A stretch of 64,000 nt of DNA, taken from the NCBI RefSeq assembly GCF_001657485.1, contig NZ_LXFU01000035.1, positions 124,001 through 188,000 of the forward strand, in the 5' to 3' direction. Shown piece after piece: positions 42,365-54,015 of this stretch. The first letter of the stretch is position 1; each line of letters opens with the position of its first letter. The notes under the pieces are model-generated. The model saw only the letters and a list, made by a program, of their open reading frames with translations. It made no database searches and was not told the DNA's origin. Position numbers and translations under genes: made by a program. Origin of the DNA: Rhizobium sp. WYCCWR10014. GTDB lineage: Bacteria > Pseudomonadota > Alphaproteobacteria > Rhizobiales > Rhizobiaceae.

Positions 42365-43618
42365 ATGCGGAAATATTCGGTTTTTGCCGTGGCACGGGAG
42401 GCCCTTCGCGGCCACAAGGGCTGGGAGAAGCAGTGGACTTCGCCTGAGCCACGCGCCGAATACGACGTCGTCATCATCGGTGCCGGCGGCCACGGGCTGG
42501 GTGCTGCCTATTATCTCGCCAAGGAGCACGGCATCACCAATGTGGCGGTGATCGAGAAGGGTTGGCTCGGCGGCGGCAATACCGGACGCAACACCACCAT
42601 CATCCGCTCGAATTATCTCTATGAAGAGAGCATGCACATCTACGAGCATTCGATGAAGCTCTGGGAGGGGCTTTCCCAGGAGCTCAACTATAATGTGATG
42701 TATTCGCCGCGCGGCGTGATGATGCTCTCGCACAATATTCACGACCAGCAGTCCTTCAAACGGCATATCCATGCCAACCGGCTCTACGGCATCGACAATG
42801 AATGGCTGACGCCGGAGCAGGCGAAGGCCTATTGTCCGCCGCTCGATATCTCGGCCAGTGCGCGCTACCCGATCAACGGGGCGGCACTGCAGCGGCGCGG
42901 CGGCACGGCACGGCACGACGCGGTTGCCTGGGGTTATGCGCGGGCGGCTTCAGACCGCGGCGTGCACATCATCCAGAACTGCGAAGTGACCGGTATCCGG
43001 CGCGGTCCCGACGGACGGGTGACCGGGGTTGAGACCTCGCGTGGCTTTATCGGCGCCAGGAAGGTTGCGGTGTCGGCGGCCGGCCATACGACCACTGTCA
43101 TGCAGATGGCTGGCGTGCGCGTGCCGCTGCAATCGAGCCCGCTGCAGGCGCTGGTTTCCGAACCACTGAAGCCGATCTTTCCCTGCGTCGTCATGTCGAA
43201 CACGGTGCATGCCTATATCTCCCAGTCCGACAAGGGAGAGCTCGTCATCGGCGCCGGCACCGATCAGTATAATTCCTATTCCCAGACCGGCGGGCTGCAG
43301 ATCATCACGCACACGCTCGACGCTATCTGCGAGCTCTTCCCGATGTTCCGGCGCGTCAAGATGATGCGGCAATGGGGCGGCATCGTCGACAATACGCCGG
43401 ATCGTTCGGCGATCCAGTCGAAGACGCCGGTTCCCGGGCTTTACGTCAATTGCGGCTGGGGCACCGGCGGCTTCAAGGCGACGCCGGGCTCGGCCAATCT
43501 CTTCGCGCATCTGATAGCCCGCGACGAGCCGCACAAATTCAATGCCGGGCTGACGCTGGAGCGCTTCCGCAGCGGCCGGCTGATCGACGAGGCGGCGGCG
43601 GCGGCGGTGGCACACTGA
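42365..43618 (+). CDS. soxB: sarcosine oxidase subunit beta
   Basis: A 417-residue flavoprotein subunit, the usual size. It starts with the family sequence MRKYSVFAVAREALRGHKGW. An FAD-binding motif GAGGHGLGAAYYLAKEHG lies near residue 40, and the later TGGLQIITHTLDA and NCGWGTGGFKATPGS blocks are standard. The oxidase demethylates sarcosine to glycine, passing the methyl to tetrahydrofolate. The ATG at 42365 is preceded by an AGGAG-like stretch. The frame reaches to 42254 but without family character. The next gene start overlaps the stop by one base (TGATG). Confidence 0.95.
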   Translation: MRKYSVFAVAREALRGHKGWEKQWTSPEPRAEYDVVIIGAGGHGLGAAYYLAKEHGITNVAVIEKGWLGGGNTGRNTTIIRSNYLYEESMHIYEHSMKLWEGLSQELNYNVMYSPRGVMMLSHNIHDQQSFKRHIHANRLYGIDNEWLTPEQAKAYCPPLDISASARYPINGAALQRRGGTARHDAVAWGYARAASDRGVHIIQNCEVTGIRRGPDGRVTGVETSRGFIGARKVAVSAAGHTTTVMQMAGVRVPLQSSPLQALVSEPLKPIFPCVVMSNTVHAYISQSDKGELVIGAGTDQYNSYSQTGGLQIITHTLDAICELFPMFRRVKMMRQWGGIVDNTPDRSAIQSKTPVPGLYVNCGWGTGGFKATPGSANLFAHLIARDEPHKFNAGLTLERFRSGRLIDEAAAAAVAH

Positions 43619-44019
43619 TGTGGACGGCGGCTCTCCTGACGATCGGGATCAGCGGCGCGGCAATACCGGCCGGTGACGTCCTTCCCGGCGTCGGGGATTT
43701 CCGCCTGCAGAAGATCCACAGGGTTGCCGGCGAAAGCGAATGGCCCTTCGTTGCCGAGAGCGGAACGCTGCTTTGCGCGATGATCCTGCGCCAACCAGCC
43801 GTCTATTTCGTGCCTGAGGTCGGCGGAGCGCCGGGACGTGCCTTCGTGATCGATAACGATATCGCCAAGATGGCTTTTGCGAATATCGGCATGACCGATG
43901 TGCTGGAGCCCTATGACAATTTCGAACAGCTTCTCAAGCGCCTCGTCCCCTACGTGACGATGGGAAAGCGTCTCTGCAATCAACCTCCCGGAACCAATGT
44001 TTCCGGGTCGGAACTCTAA
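43618..44019 (+). CDS. small exported protein inserted between soxB and soxD
   Basis: A 133-residue protein whose start shares its A with the stop of soxB (TGATG) and which is followed after 12 bases by soxD, so it is part of the sox transcript. An N-terminal hydrophobic stretch (MWTAALLTIGISGAAIPAG) looks like a signal peptide. The body, with ESEWPFVAESGTLLCAMI and two cysteines, faintly resembles the DUF2511 (YebY-like) group, an uncertain guess. The usual sox operon is soxB-soxD-soxA-soxG without it. The codon pattern looks as GC-rich as the neighbours. Function unknown. Confidence 0.75.
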   Translation: MWTAALLTIGISGAAIPAGDVLPGVGDFRLQKIHRVAGESEWPFVAESGTLLCAMILRQPAVYFVPEVGGAPGRAFVIDNDIAKMAFANIGMTDVLEPYDNFEQLLKRLVPYVTMGKRLCNQPPGTNVSGSEL

Positions 44020-44031
44020 GACGGGTAACAC

Positions 44032-44373
44032 ATGCTGCTGATCTATTGCCCCTACTGTCAGGAAGAGCGCTCCGAGCTCGAATTCCGTGGCGCAGGTGAC
44101 GCGCATATCGCGCGGCCCGCCGATATCGCCTCGATTTCGGACGAGGAATTCGAGTCTTATTTCTTTATCCGCGACAATCCGAAGGGGCTGATCTTCGAAC
44201 GCTGGCGGCATATTCACGGCTGCGGGCGCTTCTTCAACGCGGCGCGCGATACGGTGAGCGACAAGTTCATCATGACCTACAAGGCGGGGGAACCAAAGCC
44301 TGAGATCGGTGCGGCGGCCAAGCAGCATGGGCCTGTCGAGACATATGAAGCCGTGGAAGGAGAGGCGCAATGA
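44032..44373 (+). CDS. soxD: sarcosine oxidase subunit delta
   Basis: A 113-residue small subunit of the heterotetrameric sarcosine oxidase. The N-terminal CPYCQEERSELEFRG holds the zinc-binding cysteine pair, and HIHGCGRFFNAARDT follows. It binds zinc and helps connect alpha and gamma subunits. The stop overlaps the soxA start by four bases (ATGA). Confidence 0.95.
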   Translation: MLLIYCPYCQEERSELEFRGAGDAHIARPADIASISDEEFESYFFIRDNPKGLIFERWRHIHGCGRFFNAARDTVSDKFIMTYKAGEPKPEIGAAAKQHGPVETYEAVEGEAQ

Positions 44374-47363
44374 GCGGCGTGAACCGTATCGCCGGCAAGG
44401 GGCGCCTGACACCGGCCCGGACCGCGCGCTTCAGCTTCGACGGCAAGAGCTACACGGCGCTCGAAGGTGATACCGTCGCCTCGGCGCTGATCGCCAACGG
44501 CGTGCATCTTCTGGGACGTTCGTTCAAATATCACCGGGCCCGCGGTATTCTGTCGGCAGGGGCCGAAGAGCCGAACGCGCTGATCGACGTTTCCCGCGAT
44601 ACGGCGCGCAAGCAGCCGAACGTGCGCGCCACCGTGCAGGAAGTCTTCGACGGCATGATCGTCAGCTCGCAGAACCGCTGGCCATCGCTTGCCTTCGATG
44701 TCGGCGCGGTCAACAATTTGATGTCGCCGTTCTTCGCCGCCGGCTTCTACTACAAGACCTTCATGTGGCCGCGCGCCGCCTGGAAACACGTCTACGAACC
44801 GCTCATCCGTCGTGCCGCCGGCCTCGGCGTCGCCCCGACGGAGGAGGATCCGGACCATTATGCCAGCCGCTATGCCCATTGCGACGTGCTGGTGGTCGGC
44901 GCCGGTGTTGCCGGGCTTTCAGCGGCGCTGGCTGCGGCCGAGACTGGCGCGCGGGTGATCCTTTGCGACGAGCAGGCGGAAGCCGGCGGCGCGTTGCGCT
45001 ACGATGTAGGGGTGAAGATCGACGGACAGGACGGCAATAGCTGGGCACAGAAGGCCGTGGCGCGGCTGAAGGCGATGGACAATGTCGAGGTGCTGGTCCG
45101 CACGACCGCCTTTGGCTATTACAACCATAATTTCGTCGGTCTTGCCGAGCGCGTTACCGATCATATTGCCAAGCCTTCCCGCGACCTGCCGCGCGAGCGG
45201 CTTTGGCAGGTTCGGGCGAAGCGGGTGATCCTTGCCACCGGCGCGATCGAACGGCACATGGTATTTCCGAACAACGACCGGCCGGGCATCATGCTCGCCT
45301 CTGCGGGGCGGATGTATCTCAATCATTACGGCGTTGCCGTCGGGGCCAAGGTCGGCATCTACACGGCGCATGACTCGGCCTATGAGGCTGCTTTCGACCT
45401 GAAACGATCCGGTGTTTCGATCGCCGCCATCGTCGATTGCAGGCAGACGCCGGGAGCGGCGGTGCTGGAGGAGGCGCGGGCGCTCGGCATCGATGTTCTG
45501 GCCGGCCAATCGGTCGTTAACACGTCGGGGCGGCTGCGCATCTCGTCGATGACGGTGGCGCGCAACGGCGGCGGTTCGCCACGCAAGATCGCGGTCGATG
45601 CGCTCTTGGTTTCAGCCGGTTGGACGCCGTCTGTCCATCTCTTCTCGCAGTCACGCGGCAAAGTGGCCTTCGATGCCGAAAGCCAGCGTTTCCTGCCCGG
45701 CTCCTATGCGGAGGACTGCCTCTCGGTCGGCGCCTGCAACGGCACCGACGACCTGCAGCGGACGATCGAGGAATCGCTCGCCGCCGGCGAGCTGATGGCG
45801 CAGGCCACCGGCAGAAGCAGTGGCGAGAAGATCGCAATTTCGGCCGAGCAGGCCTATGACTGGACGGGCGGCATGATCGGCGCTGCGGAAGGCGCCGGGC
45901 CGAAGACCAACGCCAAGGCCTTCATCGACTTCCAGCATGACGTCTGCGCCAAGGATATCCGCCTTGCCGTGCGCGAGGGCATGCATTCGATCGAGCATAT
46001 CAAGCGCTTCACGACCAACGGCATGGCCTCGGACCAGGGCAAGCTCTCCAACATGCATGGCCTGGCGATTGCCGCCGAAATGCTCGGCAAGGAAATCCCA
46101 CAGGTCGGGCTCACCACCTTCCGTGCGCCCTATACGCCGGTCACCTATGGTACGCTGATTGGTCATTCACGCGGAGAGCTGTTCGATCCGACGCGCAAGA
46201 CGCCGCTGCACGGCTGGGAAGAAGCCCATGGCGCGGTCTTCGAGGATGTCGGCAACTGGAAGCGTGCCTGGTTCTATCCGCAGGCCGGGGAGACCATGCA
46301 CCAGGCGGTGGCTCGCGAATGCCGGACGGCACGCGAGGCGGCCGGTATCTTCGACGCCTCGACGCTCGGCAAGATCGAGGTGGTGGGGCCGGATGCGGCG
46401 GAATTCCTCAACCTCATCTACACCAATGCCTGGGATACGCTGAAGCCCGGCAAGGCCCGCTACGGCATCATGACCCGCGAGGACGGCTTCGTTTATGACG
46501 ACGGCGTCGTCGGACGCCTGGCGGACGACCGTTTCCATGTGACGACGACGACCGGCGGCGCGCCGCGTGTTCTCCATCACATGGAAGATTACCTGCAGAC
46601 GGAATTCCCGCATCTGAAGGTCTGGCTGACCTCGGTGACCGAACAATGGGCTGTCATCGCCGTGCAGGGGCCGAAGGCGCGCGAGATCGTCGCGCCGCTG
46701 GTCGAAGGCCTCGATCTTTCGAACGAGGCATTCCCGCATATGAGCGTTGCCGAGTGCACGGTCTGCGGCGTGCCGGCGCGGCTCTTCCGCGTCTCATTCA
46801 CCGGCGAAACCGGCTTCGAAATCAATGTGCCGGCCGATTACGGCCAGTCGGTGCTGGAAGCGGTCTGGGCCAATGCCGAACCGCTCGGCGCCTGCGTCTA
46901 CGGCACGGAGACGATGCACATTCTTCGCGCCGAGAAGGGTTACATCATCGTCGGGCAGGATACGGATGGGACCGTGACTCCCGATGACGCCGGGCTTTCC
47001 TGGGCGGTTTCGAAGAAAAAGACGGACTTCGTCGGCATTCGCGGGCTGAGGCGGCCGGATCTCGTCAAGGACGGGCGCAAACAGCTCGTCGGCCTCGTCA
47101 CCAAAGACCCGAAGCTGGTGCTCGAAGAAGGCGCGCAGATCGTCGCGAGCCCGAACGAGCCGAAGCCGATGACCATGCTCGGTCACGTCACATCAGCCTA
47201 TTGGTCGGAAAATTGCGGCCGGTCGATCGCCTTCGCGCTCGTCGCCGGCGGCCGGGCGCGGATGGGCGAGACGCTCTATGTGCCGATGCCGGACCGGACG
47301 ATCGCCGTCGAAGTGACGGATCTGGTATTCTTTGACAAGGAAGGGGGCCGCATCCATGGCTGA
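44370..47363 (+). CDS. soxA: sarcosine oxidase subunit alpha
   Basis: A 997-residue large subunit of normal length. An N-terminal ferredoxin-like fold (residues 10-100, with YTALEGDTVASALIANGV) is followed by an NAD(P)/FAD-type Rossmann domain (VLVVGAGVAGLSAALAAAETG near residue 171). The C-terminal GcvT/aminomethyltransferase domain (from about 605) has the LMTREDGFVYDDGVV-like and GYIIVGQDTDGTVTP patterns that bind tetrahydrofolate. It channels the imine from the FAD site to folate to make 5,10-methylene-THF. Confidence 0.96.
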   Translation: MSGVNRIAGKGRLTPARTARFSFDGKSYTALEGDTVASALIANGVHLLGRSFKYHRARGILSAGAEEPNALIDVSRDTARKQPNVRATVQEVFDGMIVSSQNRWPSLAFDVGAVNNLMSPFFAAGFYYKTFMWPRAAWKHVYEPLIRRAAGLGVAPTEEDPDHYASRYAHCDVLVVGAGVAGLSAALAAAETGARVILCDEQAEAGGALRYDVGVKIDGQDGNSWAQKAVARLKAMDNVEVLVRTTAFGYYNHNFVGLAERVTDHIAKPSRDLPRERLWQVRAKRVILATGAIERHMVFPNNDRPGIMLASAGRMYLNHYGVAVGAKVGIYTAHDSAYEAAFDLKRSGVSIAAIVDCRQTPGAAVLEEARALGIDVLAGQSVVNTSGRLRISSMTVARNGGGSPRKIAVDALLVSAGWTPSVHLFSQSRGKVAFDAESQRFLPGSYAEDCLSVGACNGTDDLQRTIEESLAAGELMAQATGRSSGEKIAISAEQAYDWTGGMIGAAEGAGPKTNAKAFIDFQHDVCAKDIRLAVREGMHSIEHIKRFTTNGMASDQGKLSNMHGLAIAAEMLGKEIPQVGLTTFRAPYTPVTYGTLIGHSRGELFDPTRKTPLHGWEEAHGAVFEDVGNWKRAWFYPQAGETMHQAVARECRTAREAAGIFDASTLGKIEVVGPDAAEFLNLIYTNAWDTLKPGKARYGIMTREDGFVYDDGVVGRLADDRFHVTTTTGGAPRVLHHMEDYLQTEFPHLKVWLTSVTEQWAVIAVQGPKAREIVAPLVEGLDLSNEAFPHMSVAECTVCGVPARLFRVSFTGETGFEINVPADYGQSVLEAVWANAEPLGACVYGTETMHILRAEKGYIIVGQDTDGTVTPDDAGLSWAVSKKKTDFVGIRGLRRPDLVKDGRKQLVGLVTKDPKLVLEEGAQIVASPNEPKPMTMLGHVTSAYWSENCGRSIAFALVAGGRARMGETLYVPMPDRTIAVEVTDLVFFDKEGGRIHG

Positions 47364-47904
47364 TGTCGCAATTCGCAAACCGGCGCTTGCCGGACGTCTC
47401 GGCGGCTCCGCAGCGGTGCGGCTTACGACCGCGCCCACTGCCAGCCGGGTGGCGCTGCGCGCGCCGGCGGAATCGCTCGCGGCACTTTCCTCTGCTCTCG
47501 GTCTGCCGTTGCCGGATGCCCCGAAGACATCCGGCCGGGCCGGCGCCCGATCGGCGCTCTGGATTGGCCCGGACGAGTGGCTGGTGATCGACGAGGCCGG
47601 CGCCGATCTGATGGCAGCACTTTCCGGCGCCGGCACGCTGCATTCGGCGACCGACGTTTCCCACCGAAATGTCGCGATCATCGTCTCGGGACCGGGTGCC
47701 GAGGCGACGCTTTCGGCCGGCTGCCCGCAGGATCTGTCGCTTTCTTCCTTTCCGGTCGGCGCTGCATCGCGCACCGTTTTCGGCAAGGCGGAGATCGTGC
47801 TTTTCCGTACGGAAGAAGACACGTTCCGGGTGGAGTGCTGGCGGTCGTTTTCGGATTATGTCTTCGGGCTGCTGAACGAGGCGGCTGAAGACGCGGGGCA
47901 CTGA
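47356..47904 (+). CDS. soxG: sarcosine oxidase subunit gamma
   Basis: A 182-residue gamma subunit, a GcvT-related fold: RLTTAPTASRVALRAPAESL early, WIGPDEWLVID and a late ATLSAGCPQDLSL. The ATG at 47356 overlaps the end of soxA by eight bases. It completes the four-subunit oxidase. Confidence 0.92.
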   Translation: MADVAIRKPALAGRLGGSAAVRLTTAPTASRVALRAPAESLAALSSALGLPLPDAPKTSGRAGARSALWIGPDEWLVIDEAGADLMAALSGAGTLHSATDVSHRNVAIIVSGPGAEATLSAGCPQDLSLSSFPVGAASRTVFGKAEIVLFRTEEDTFRVECWRSFSDYVFGLLNEAAEDAGH

Positions 47905-47949
47905 GCCTCAGCGAATCGCGCGCGTGCGCCCATTCAAGAGGGTAAGCGA

Positions 47950-48348
47950 ATGCTGCATCATGCCTCCCTCGGCGTTTCCGATATCGAGCGGTCGGCGGCA
48001 TTTTACGATGCTGCCCTTGCCGCGCTCGGTTATATCAGGGTCTGGGAGGATATCAGGCCCGGACAAACAGGGCAGGCAGTCGGTTACGGCCCCCCCGGCG
48101 GCGGGGATAAACTGGCGATCAAGCATCGCCCGGACGGCCAGTGCCCGCCCAGCCCGGGTTTTCATCTGGCGTTTGCCGCGCCGAGCCGCCAGGCAGTCGA
48201 TCAGTTTTATGCGGCGGCAATCGCGCAAGGCGGCAGTGACAATGGCCGTCCCGGCCTGCGGCCTCATTATGGTGAGCACTATTATGCGGCGTTCGTCATG
48301 GATCCCGACGGATATGCTCTCGAAGCCGTGTTCAATTCGGCCGAGTAA
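47950..48348 (+). CDS. VOC (glyoxalase/bleomycin resistance) family protein
   Basis: A 132-residue vicinal-oxygen-chelate protein. The family start HHASLGVSDIERSAAFYDAAL and end HYYAAFVMDPDGYALEAVF are clear; metal-binding His (residue 3) and Glu (near 127) are in place. Substrate unknown. It follows soxG by 45 bases, so it may be read through from the sox operon, but no functional link is known. Confidence 0.88.
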   Translation: MLHHASLGVSDIERSAAFYDAALAALGYIRVWEDIRPGQTGQAVGYGPPGGGDKLAIKHRPDGQCPPSPGFHLAFAAPSRQAVDQFYAAAIAQGGSDNGRPGLRPHYGEHYYAAFVMDPDGYALEAVFNSAE

Positions 48349-48363
48349 CAAAAGCAGTTTTGC

Positions 48364-48852
48364 TCAAACGTCCTCGGGACGGTCCTTCGGGTCGAATTGG
48401 ATGATGGTGATCCATTTTGCCGTCAGCGCCGGCTTCTTCTCGTTTTCGATCTCGATCGTGACGTCATAGGTGGTCATCAGCATGCCGGCGCCGCGGAAGC
48501 GGGCTTCGGAGAGCAGGAAGCGGCCACGGACGCGGGCGCCGCTTTTCACCGGCGTCATGAAGCGGACCCGGTCGAAGCCGTAATTGATGCCGAGGGTCTG
48601 CTCGCGCACTTTCGGCAGGCAATTGTAGTTCATCGTCGACAGCAGAGACAGGGTCAGGAAGCCATGGGCGATGGTGCCGCCGAAGGGGCTCTCGGCCGCC
48701 GCGCGCTCAGGATCGACGTGGATGAACTGATGGTCGTCGGTCGCCGACGCGAAGGCGTCGATCATCGTCTGGTCGACGGTGACCCAATCCGAAAGGCCCG
48801 TTTCCATGCCGATCAATCCCCGCACGTCGGAGAGTGAAATTTCCGTGACCAT
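48364..48852 (-). CDS. MaoC-like (R)-specific enoyl hydratase, NodN-type
   Basis: A 162-residue hot-dog-fold protein. The hydratase signature FASATDDHQFIHVDPERA with D and H catalytic residues is followed by SPFGGTIAHGFLTLSLL. The group includes NodN and (R)-enoyl-CoA hydratases. No nod or pha genes are near, so nodulation function is not implied. The ATG at 48852 follows a GAGGA site; the frame extends six codons back. Confidence 0.9.
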   Translation of the reverse strand: MVTEISLSDVRGLIGMETGLSDWVTVDQTMIDAFASATDDHQFIHVDPERAAAESPFGGTIAHGFLTLSLLSTMNYNCLPKVREQTLGINYGFDRVRFMTPVKSGARVRGRFLLSEARFRGAGMLMTTYDVTIEIENEKKPALTAKWITIIQFDPKDRPEDV

Positions 48853-48942
48853 GAATTCCTCGTGAAACAAGCCGCTGCGGCAAAGCCTTATCGTGCATTT
48901 GTGACGATTGCGACAAGGATTTGGGTGAGGGAGGGGAGGCTG

Positions 48943-50919
48943 TCAATTTTCTACGAAAAAGGCGACGGAGCGCGGCTCGACGGTTGCGTGGTCACCGGTT
49001 TTCTTTGCGCCATCCGGCGTCAACTGGCGCCAGCCCGGTTCGCCCTTAGACGGAAGCGTGAAAAATTGGCGGCTCCCCGAGCGGTTGAAAAGCACGCCAA
49101 GCCGGGTCTGCCTGCCGCGCGCGGAGCGGTCGCCGGTCGATAACAGCATGCCGAGGGTGGAAAGCGACGGCGTCTCCCATTCGGCAACGGTCATCGGCTC
49201 GCCGGAAAGCGAAATCCATTCGACATCGCCATTTCCCGCCAGGAAGCCCATTTCGGAAAAGACGGTGAAACGGCGACGCAGCCCTGCAACGAAGGCGGTA
49301 TGGGCGATGAGACCCGCGTCCAACGCCTTCCAGTCCAGCCAGGTGATCTCGTTGTCCTGGCAATAGGCGTTGTTGTTGCCGTGCTGGCTGCGGCCGCCCT
49401 CGTCGCCTGCCGTCAGCATGATGCTGCCGCGGGTGGCAAAGAGCGTTGATATCAGCGCCATCACATCGTCCCGGCGACGCTTGCGGATCGTCGGATAGAC
49501 GGTTTCCCCCTCGACGCCGTTGTTCCAGGAGTGGTTCTCGTTGTGGCCGTCACGATTGTGTTCGCCGTTGGCGTCGTTGTGCTTTCCGGCGTAGGAAACG
49601 AGATCGATCAGCGTGAAGCCGTCATGGGCGGCGAGGAAATTGACGCTGCGCGTTTCCTTGCCGTCGTTGCGGGAGAAGATGTCGGAGGAGCCGGCGAGTG
49701 CGGTTGCCAGCGCGCCGGTCTTCCAATCGTCGCCGCGCCAGTAGCAGCGCAGGTCGTCGCGAACCCGGTCGTTCCATTCAAGGAAGGGCAGCGGGAAATT
49801 GCCGAGCTGGTAACCGCCCGGTCCGATATCCCAGGGTTCGGCGATCATGATCCGATCGGCCAGCACATCGTCGGAGAGGATCGCGGCCAGGGTTCCGGCG
49901 CGTTCAAAGCCCGTCGCGGTGCGGCCGAGCACCGGGGCGAGATCGAAGCGAAAACCGTCGACGCCGGCGTTGAACACGAAATGGCGCAGGCTGTCGATGA
50001 CGAGGCGGCGGACCTCAGGATGATCGCAGGCGAGCGTGTTGCCGGTGCCTGTGTCGTTGACGAGTTCGCCCGGGCAATTCTGGGCGTGGCGATAATAATG
50101 CAGGTTGTCGAGGCCGCGCAGCGACAGCGTCGCGCCGTAACGGTCGCTCTCGCCGGTATGGTTGAAGACGAGGTCGAGGATGACGGCGATACCTTCGGCA
50201 TGGAGGGCCGCGACCGTCTCGCGCAGTTCCGTCATGCCGCCGGGGACGAGCCGCGGATCGAGCGCCATGAAGGCGACTGGGTTGTAGCCCCAGCCGTTGG
50301 TGAGGCCGAGCGGCGGCAAATGGCGTTCGTCGATCCAGGCAGTGATCGGCATCAGTTCGACGGCATCGACACCGATCCGCTTCAGATGCGCGACGACGGA
50401 GGGATGGGCAAGCGCTGCGACCGTGCCACGCTCAGCCTCCGGCACGTCGGGGTGGAGAATGGTGAAGGGCCGCACCGCCACCTCATAGATAAAGCCGCCC
50501 GGCTTGAACAGCGGCTTGCGGATCGCGGCTCGGGTATCGGTGGTGACGATCGCCTTCGGCATCAGATCCTGGCTGTCCTCGCCATAGATGCCGAGGCGGG
50601 GATCGTAGCGGAACGGCCTGTCGATCTCCTTGGCGTAGGGATCGATCAGCAGTTTGGAAGGATCGTACCAGAGGCCGTTATCGGGCGCATAGATACCGTC
50701 GGCGCGATAGCCGTAGCGCGCGCCCGCCTTCAGTCCGTCGACAAACAGACGATGGATGTGGTTGCTGTCGCGCGCCATCGGCAGGCGCGCAAACTCCCTG
50801 TTGCCGTCATCCTCGAAGAGGCAGAGTTCGATCTGCGCGGCATGATGCGACCACACGGCAAATTCGACGCCGGTCTCGAAGACGATCGCGCCGGCTTGCG
50901 CCGAACTGTTCCCGCGCAT
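48943..50919 (-). CDS. glgX: glycogen debranching enzyme
   Basis: A 658-residue isoamylase-type enzyme that removes limit-dextrin branches. It has an N-terminal CBM48-like domain (FAVWSHHAAQIELCLFED) and a GH13 catalytic barrel. The nucleophile lies in DGFRFDLAPVLGR, the acid/base in AEPWDIGPGGYQ, and a third carboxylate in FLAAHDGF. The last gene of the glycogen operon, it starts 12 bases after pgm. Confidence 0.95.
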   Translation of the reverse strand: MRGNSSAQAGAIVFETGVEFAVWSHHAAQIELCLFEDDGNREFARLPMARDSNHIHRLFVDGLKAGARYGYRADGIYAPDNGLWYDPSKLLIDPYAKEIDRPFRYDPRLGIYGEDSQDLMPKAIVTTDTRAAIRKPLFKPGGFIYEVAVRPFTILHPDVPEAERGTVAALAHPSVVAHLKRIGVDAVELMPITAWIDERHLPPLGLTNGWGYNPVAFMALDPRLVPGGMTELRETVAALHAEGIAVILDLVFNHTGESDRYGATLSLRGLDNLHYYRHAQNCPGELVNDTGTGNTLACDHPEVRRLVIDSLRHFVFNAGVDGFRFDLAPVLGRTATGFERAGTLAAILSDDVLADRIMIAEPWDIGPGGYQLGNFPLPFLEWNDRVRDDLRCYWRGDDWKTGALATALAGSSDIFSRNDGKETRSVNFLAAHDGFTLIDLVSYAGKHNDANGEHNRDGHNENHSWNNGVEGETVYPTIRKRRRDDVMALISTLFATRGSIMLTAGDEGGRSQHGNNNAYCQDNEITWLDWKALDAGLIAHTAFVAGLRRRFTVFSEMGFLAGNGDVEWISLSGEPMTVAEWETPSLSTLGMLLSTGDRSARGRQTRLGVLFNRSGSRQFFTLPSKGEPGWRQLTPDGAKKTGDHATVEPRSVAFFVEN

Positions 50920-50931
50920 ATTCCCCCCGGA

Positions 50932-52569
<1,638 letters not shown>

Positions 52570-54012
52570 TCACATGCCTTTCGAGACGAGGCTTGAATAG
52601 AGGGCAGCGTAGCGTTCGGCGCTCTTCTCCCAGGAGACATCCGATTTCATGCCCTGCTTTTGCAATTGGGTCCAGAGTTTTCGGTCCTGATAAAAATGCA
52701 TCGCACGGCGGATTGCCTGTAGCATGCCTGTTTCGGTCACGGGGGCAAATTGTATGCCGGTTGCGACTTTCGCTGCAAGTGCGGCGTGATTGGCGTCGAT
52801 CACGGTGTCGTTCAACCCGCCGGTGCGGGCGACGATCGGTACGCAGCCGTAACGCAGGCCGTAAAGCTGGGTCAGGCCGCAGGGTTCGAACCGCGAGGGG
52901 ATGATGATCGCATCGCAGCCGGCCTGCATCAGGTGCGACATCGGCTCGTTATAACCGATCGAAACGCCGATGCGGCCGGGGTGGCGGCTGGCGGAGGCGA
53001 GCAGCGCGCCTTCAAGGGCGGCTTCGCCGGAGCCGAGCACGACGAGCTTGCCGCCCATGGCGACGATCTCATCGGCGACGTTGGCGACGATATCCATGCC
53101 CTTCTGCCAGGTGAGACGGCTGATGACGCAGAAGATCGGGGCGGCGTCATTGTCGAGACCGAAGAATTCGGCGATCGAACGCCGGTTCTCCTCGCGGTTC
53201 TTCAGCGTCGTCTGGCCATAATGGGTGTGGACGACAGGATCGGTTGCCGGGTTCCAGATATCGGTGTCGATGCCGTTGACGATGCCGTGCAGATCGTCGG
53301 CGCGGCTGGCGATGACGCCCTCGAGCCCCATGCCGAATTCCGACGTCAGGATCTCATCGGCATAGGTGGGGCTGACGGTCGTGATCGCATGCGCGGTCTT
53401 GAGGCCGCCCTTGAGGAAGCCGATAGTGCCATAATATTCGATGCTTTCGGTGGCGAAGGCATGGGCAGGCAGGCGCAGGCCGGGAAAGATCTCGGAACCG
53501 AACTGGCCCTGGAAGGCAATGTTGTGGATGGTCAGCACGCTCGGCAGTTCCGGCGTCGGGTAATAGCGCATATAGACCGACGTCAGCGCCGCCTGCCAGT
53601 CGTGGGTGTGGACGAGATCGGGCCGCCAGCCGGGCAGCAGGCCGGCGGCGATCTCGGAGGCGGCAAGCGACAGGGCGGCGAAACGACGCCAGTTGTCCGG
53701 ATAGTCCTTGCCGAGCGGATCGAGATAGGGCCCGCCCGGCCTGTCGTAATAGGCCGGCGCATCGAGGATGAGCAGATCGAGGCCCTCGTGCTCAACCTCC
53801 AGCACGGTCGCCCGCTCACCAAGCAGGTCGGGGAATTCGAGCCTGACGACGGGGTCGCGAATGACCTTCATGACGGCGGGATAGCCGGGCAGAAGGGTCT
53901 TGGTCTCGACCCCGAAGGCTTTCAGAGCAATCGGCAGGGCGCCGGACACATCGGCCAGACCCCCTGTCTTGATCAAAGGGAAGACTTCGGACGAAACCGA
54001 AAGAACTTTCAT
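52570..54012 (-). CDS. glgA: glycogen synthase (ADP-glucose type)
   Basis: A 480-residue GT5 glycosyltransferase that extends glycogen from ADP-glucose. The substrate-binding KTGGLADV motif lies at residues 15-22 and the E-x7-E nucleotide motif region is in [18 protein letters not shown]. Starts three bases after glgC. Confidence 0.95.
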   Translation of the reverse strand: MKVLSVSSEVFPLIKTGGLADVSGALPIALKAFGVETKTLLPGYPAVMKVIRDPVVRLEFPDLLGERATVLEVEHEGLDLLILDAPAYYDRPGGPYLDPLGKDYPDNWRRFAALSLAASEIAAGLLPGWRPDLVHTHDWQAALTSVYMRYYPTPELPSVLTIHNIAFQGQFGSEIFPGLRLPAHAFATESIEYYGTIGFLKGGLKTAHAITTVSPTYADEILTSEFGMGLEGVIASRADDLHGIVNGIDTDIWNPATDPVVHTHYGQTTLKNREENRRSIAEFFGLDNDAAPIFCVISRLTWQKGMDIVANVADEIVAMGGKLVVLGSGEAALEGALLASASRHPGRIGVSIGYNEPMSHLMQAGCDAIIIPSRFEPCGLTQLYGLRYGCVPIVARTGGLNDTVIDANHAALAAKVATGIQFAPVTETGMLQAIRRAMHFYQDRKLWTQLQKQGMKSDVSWEKSAERYAALYSSLVSKGM

Positions 54013-54015
54013 AAG

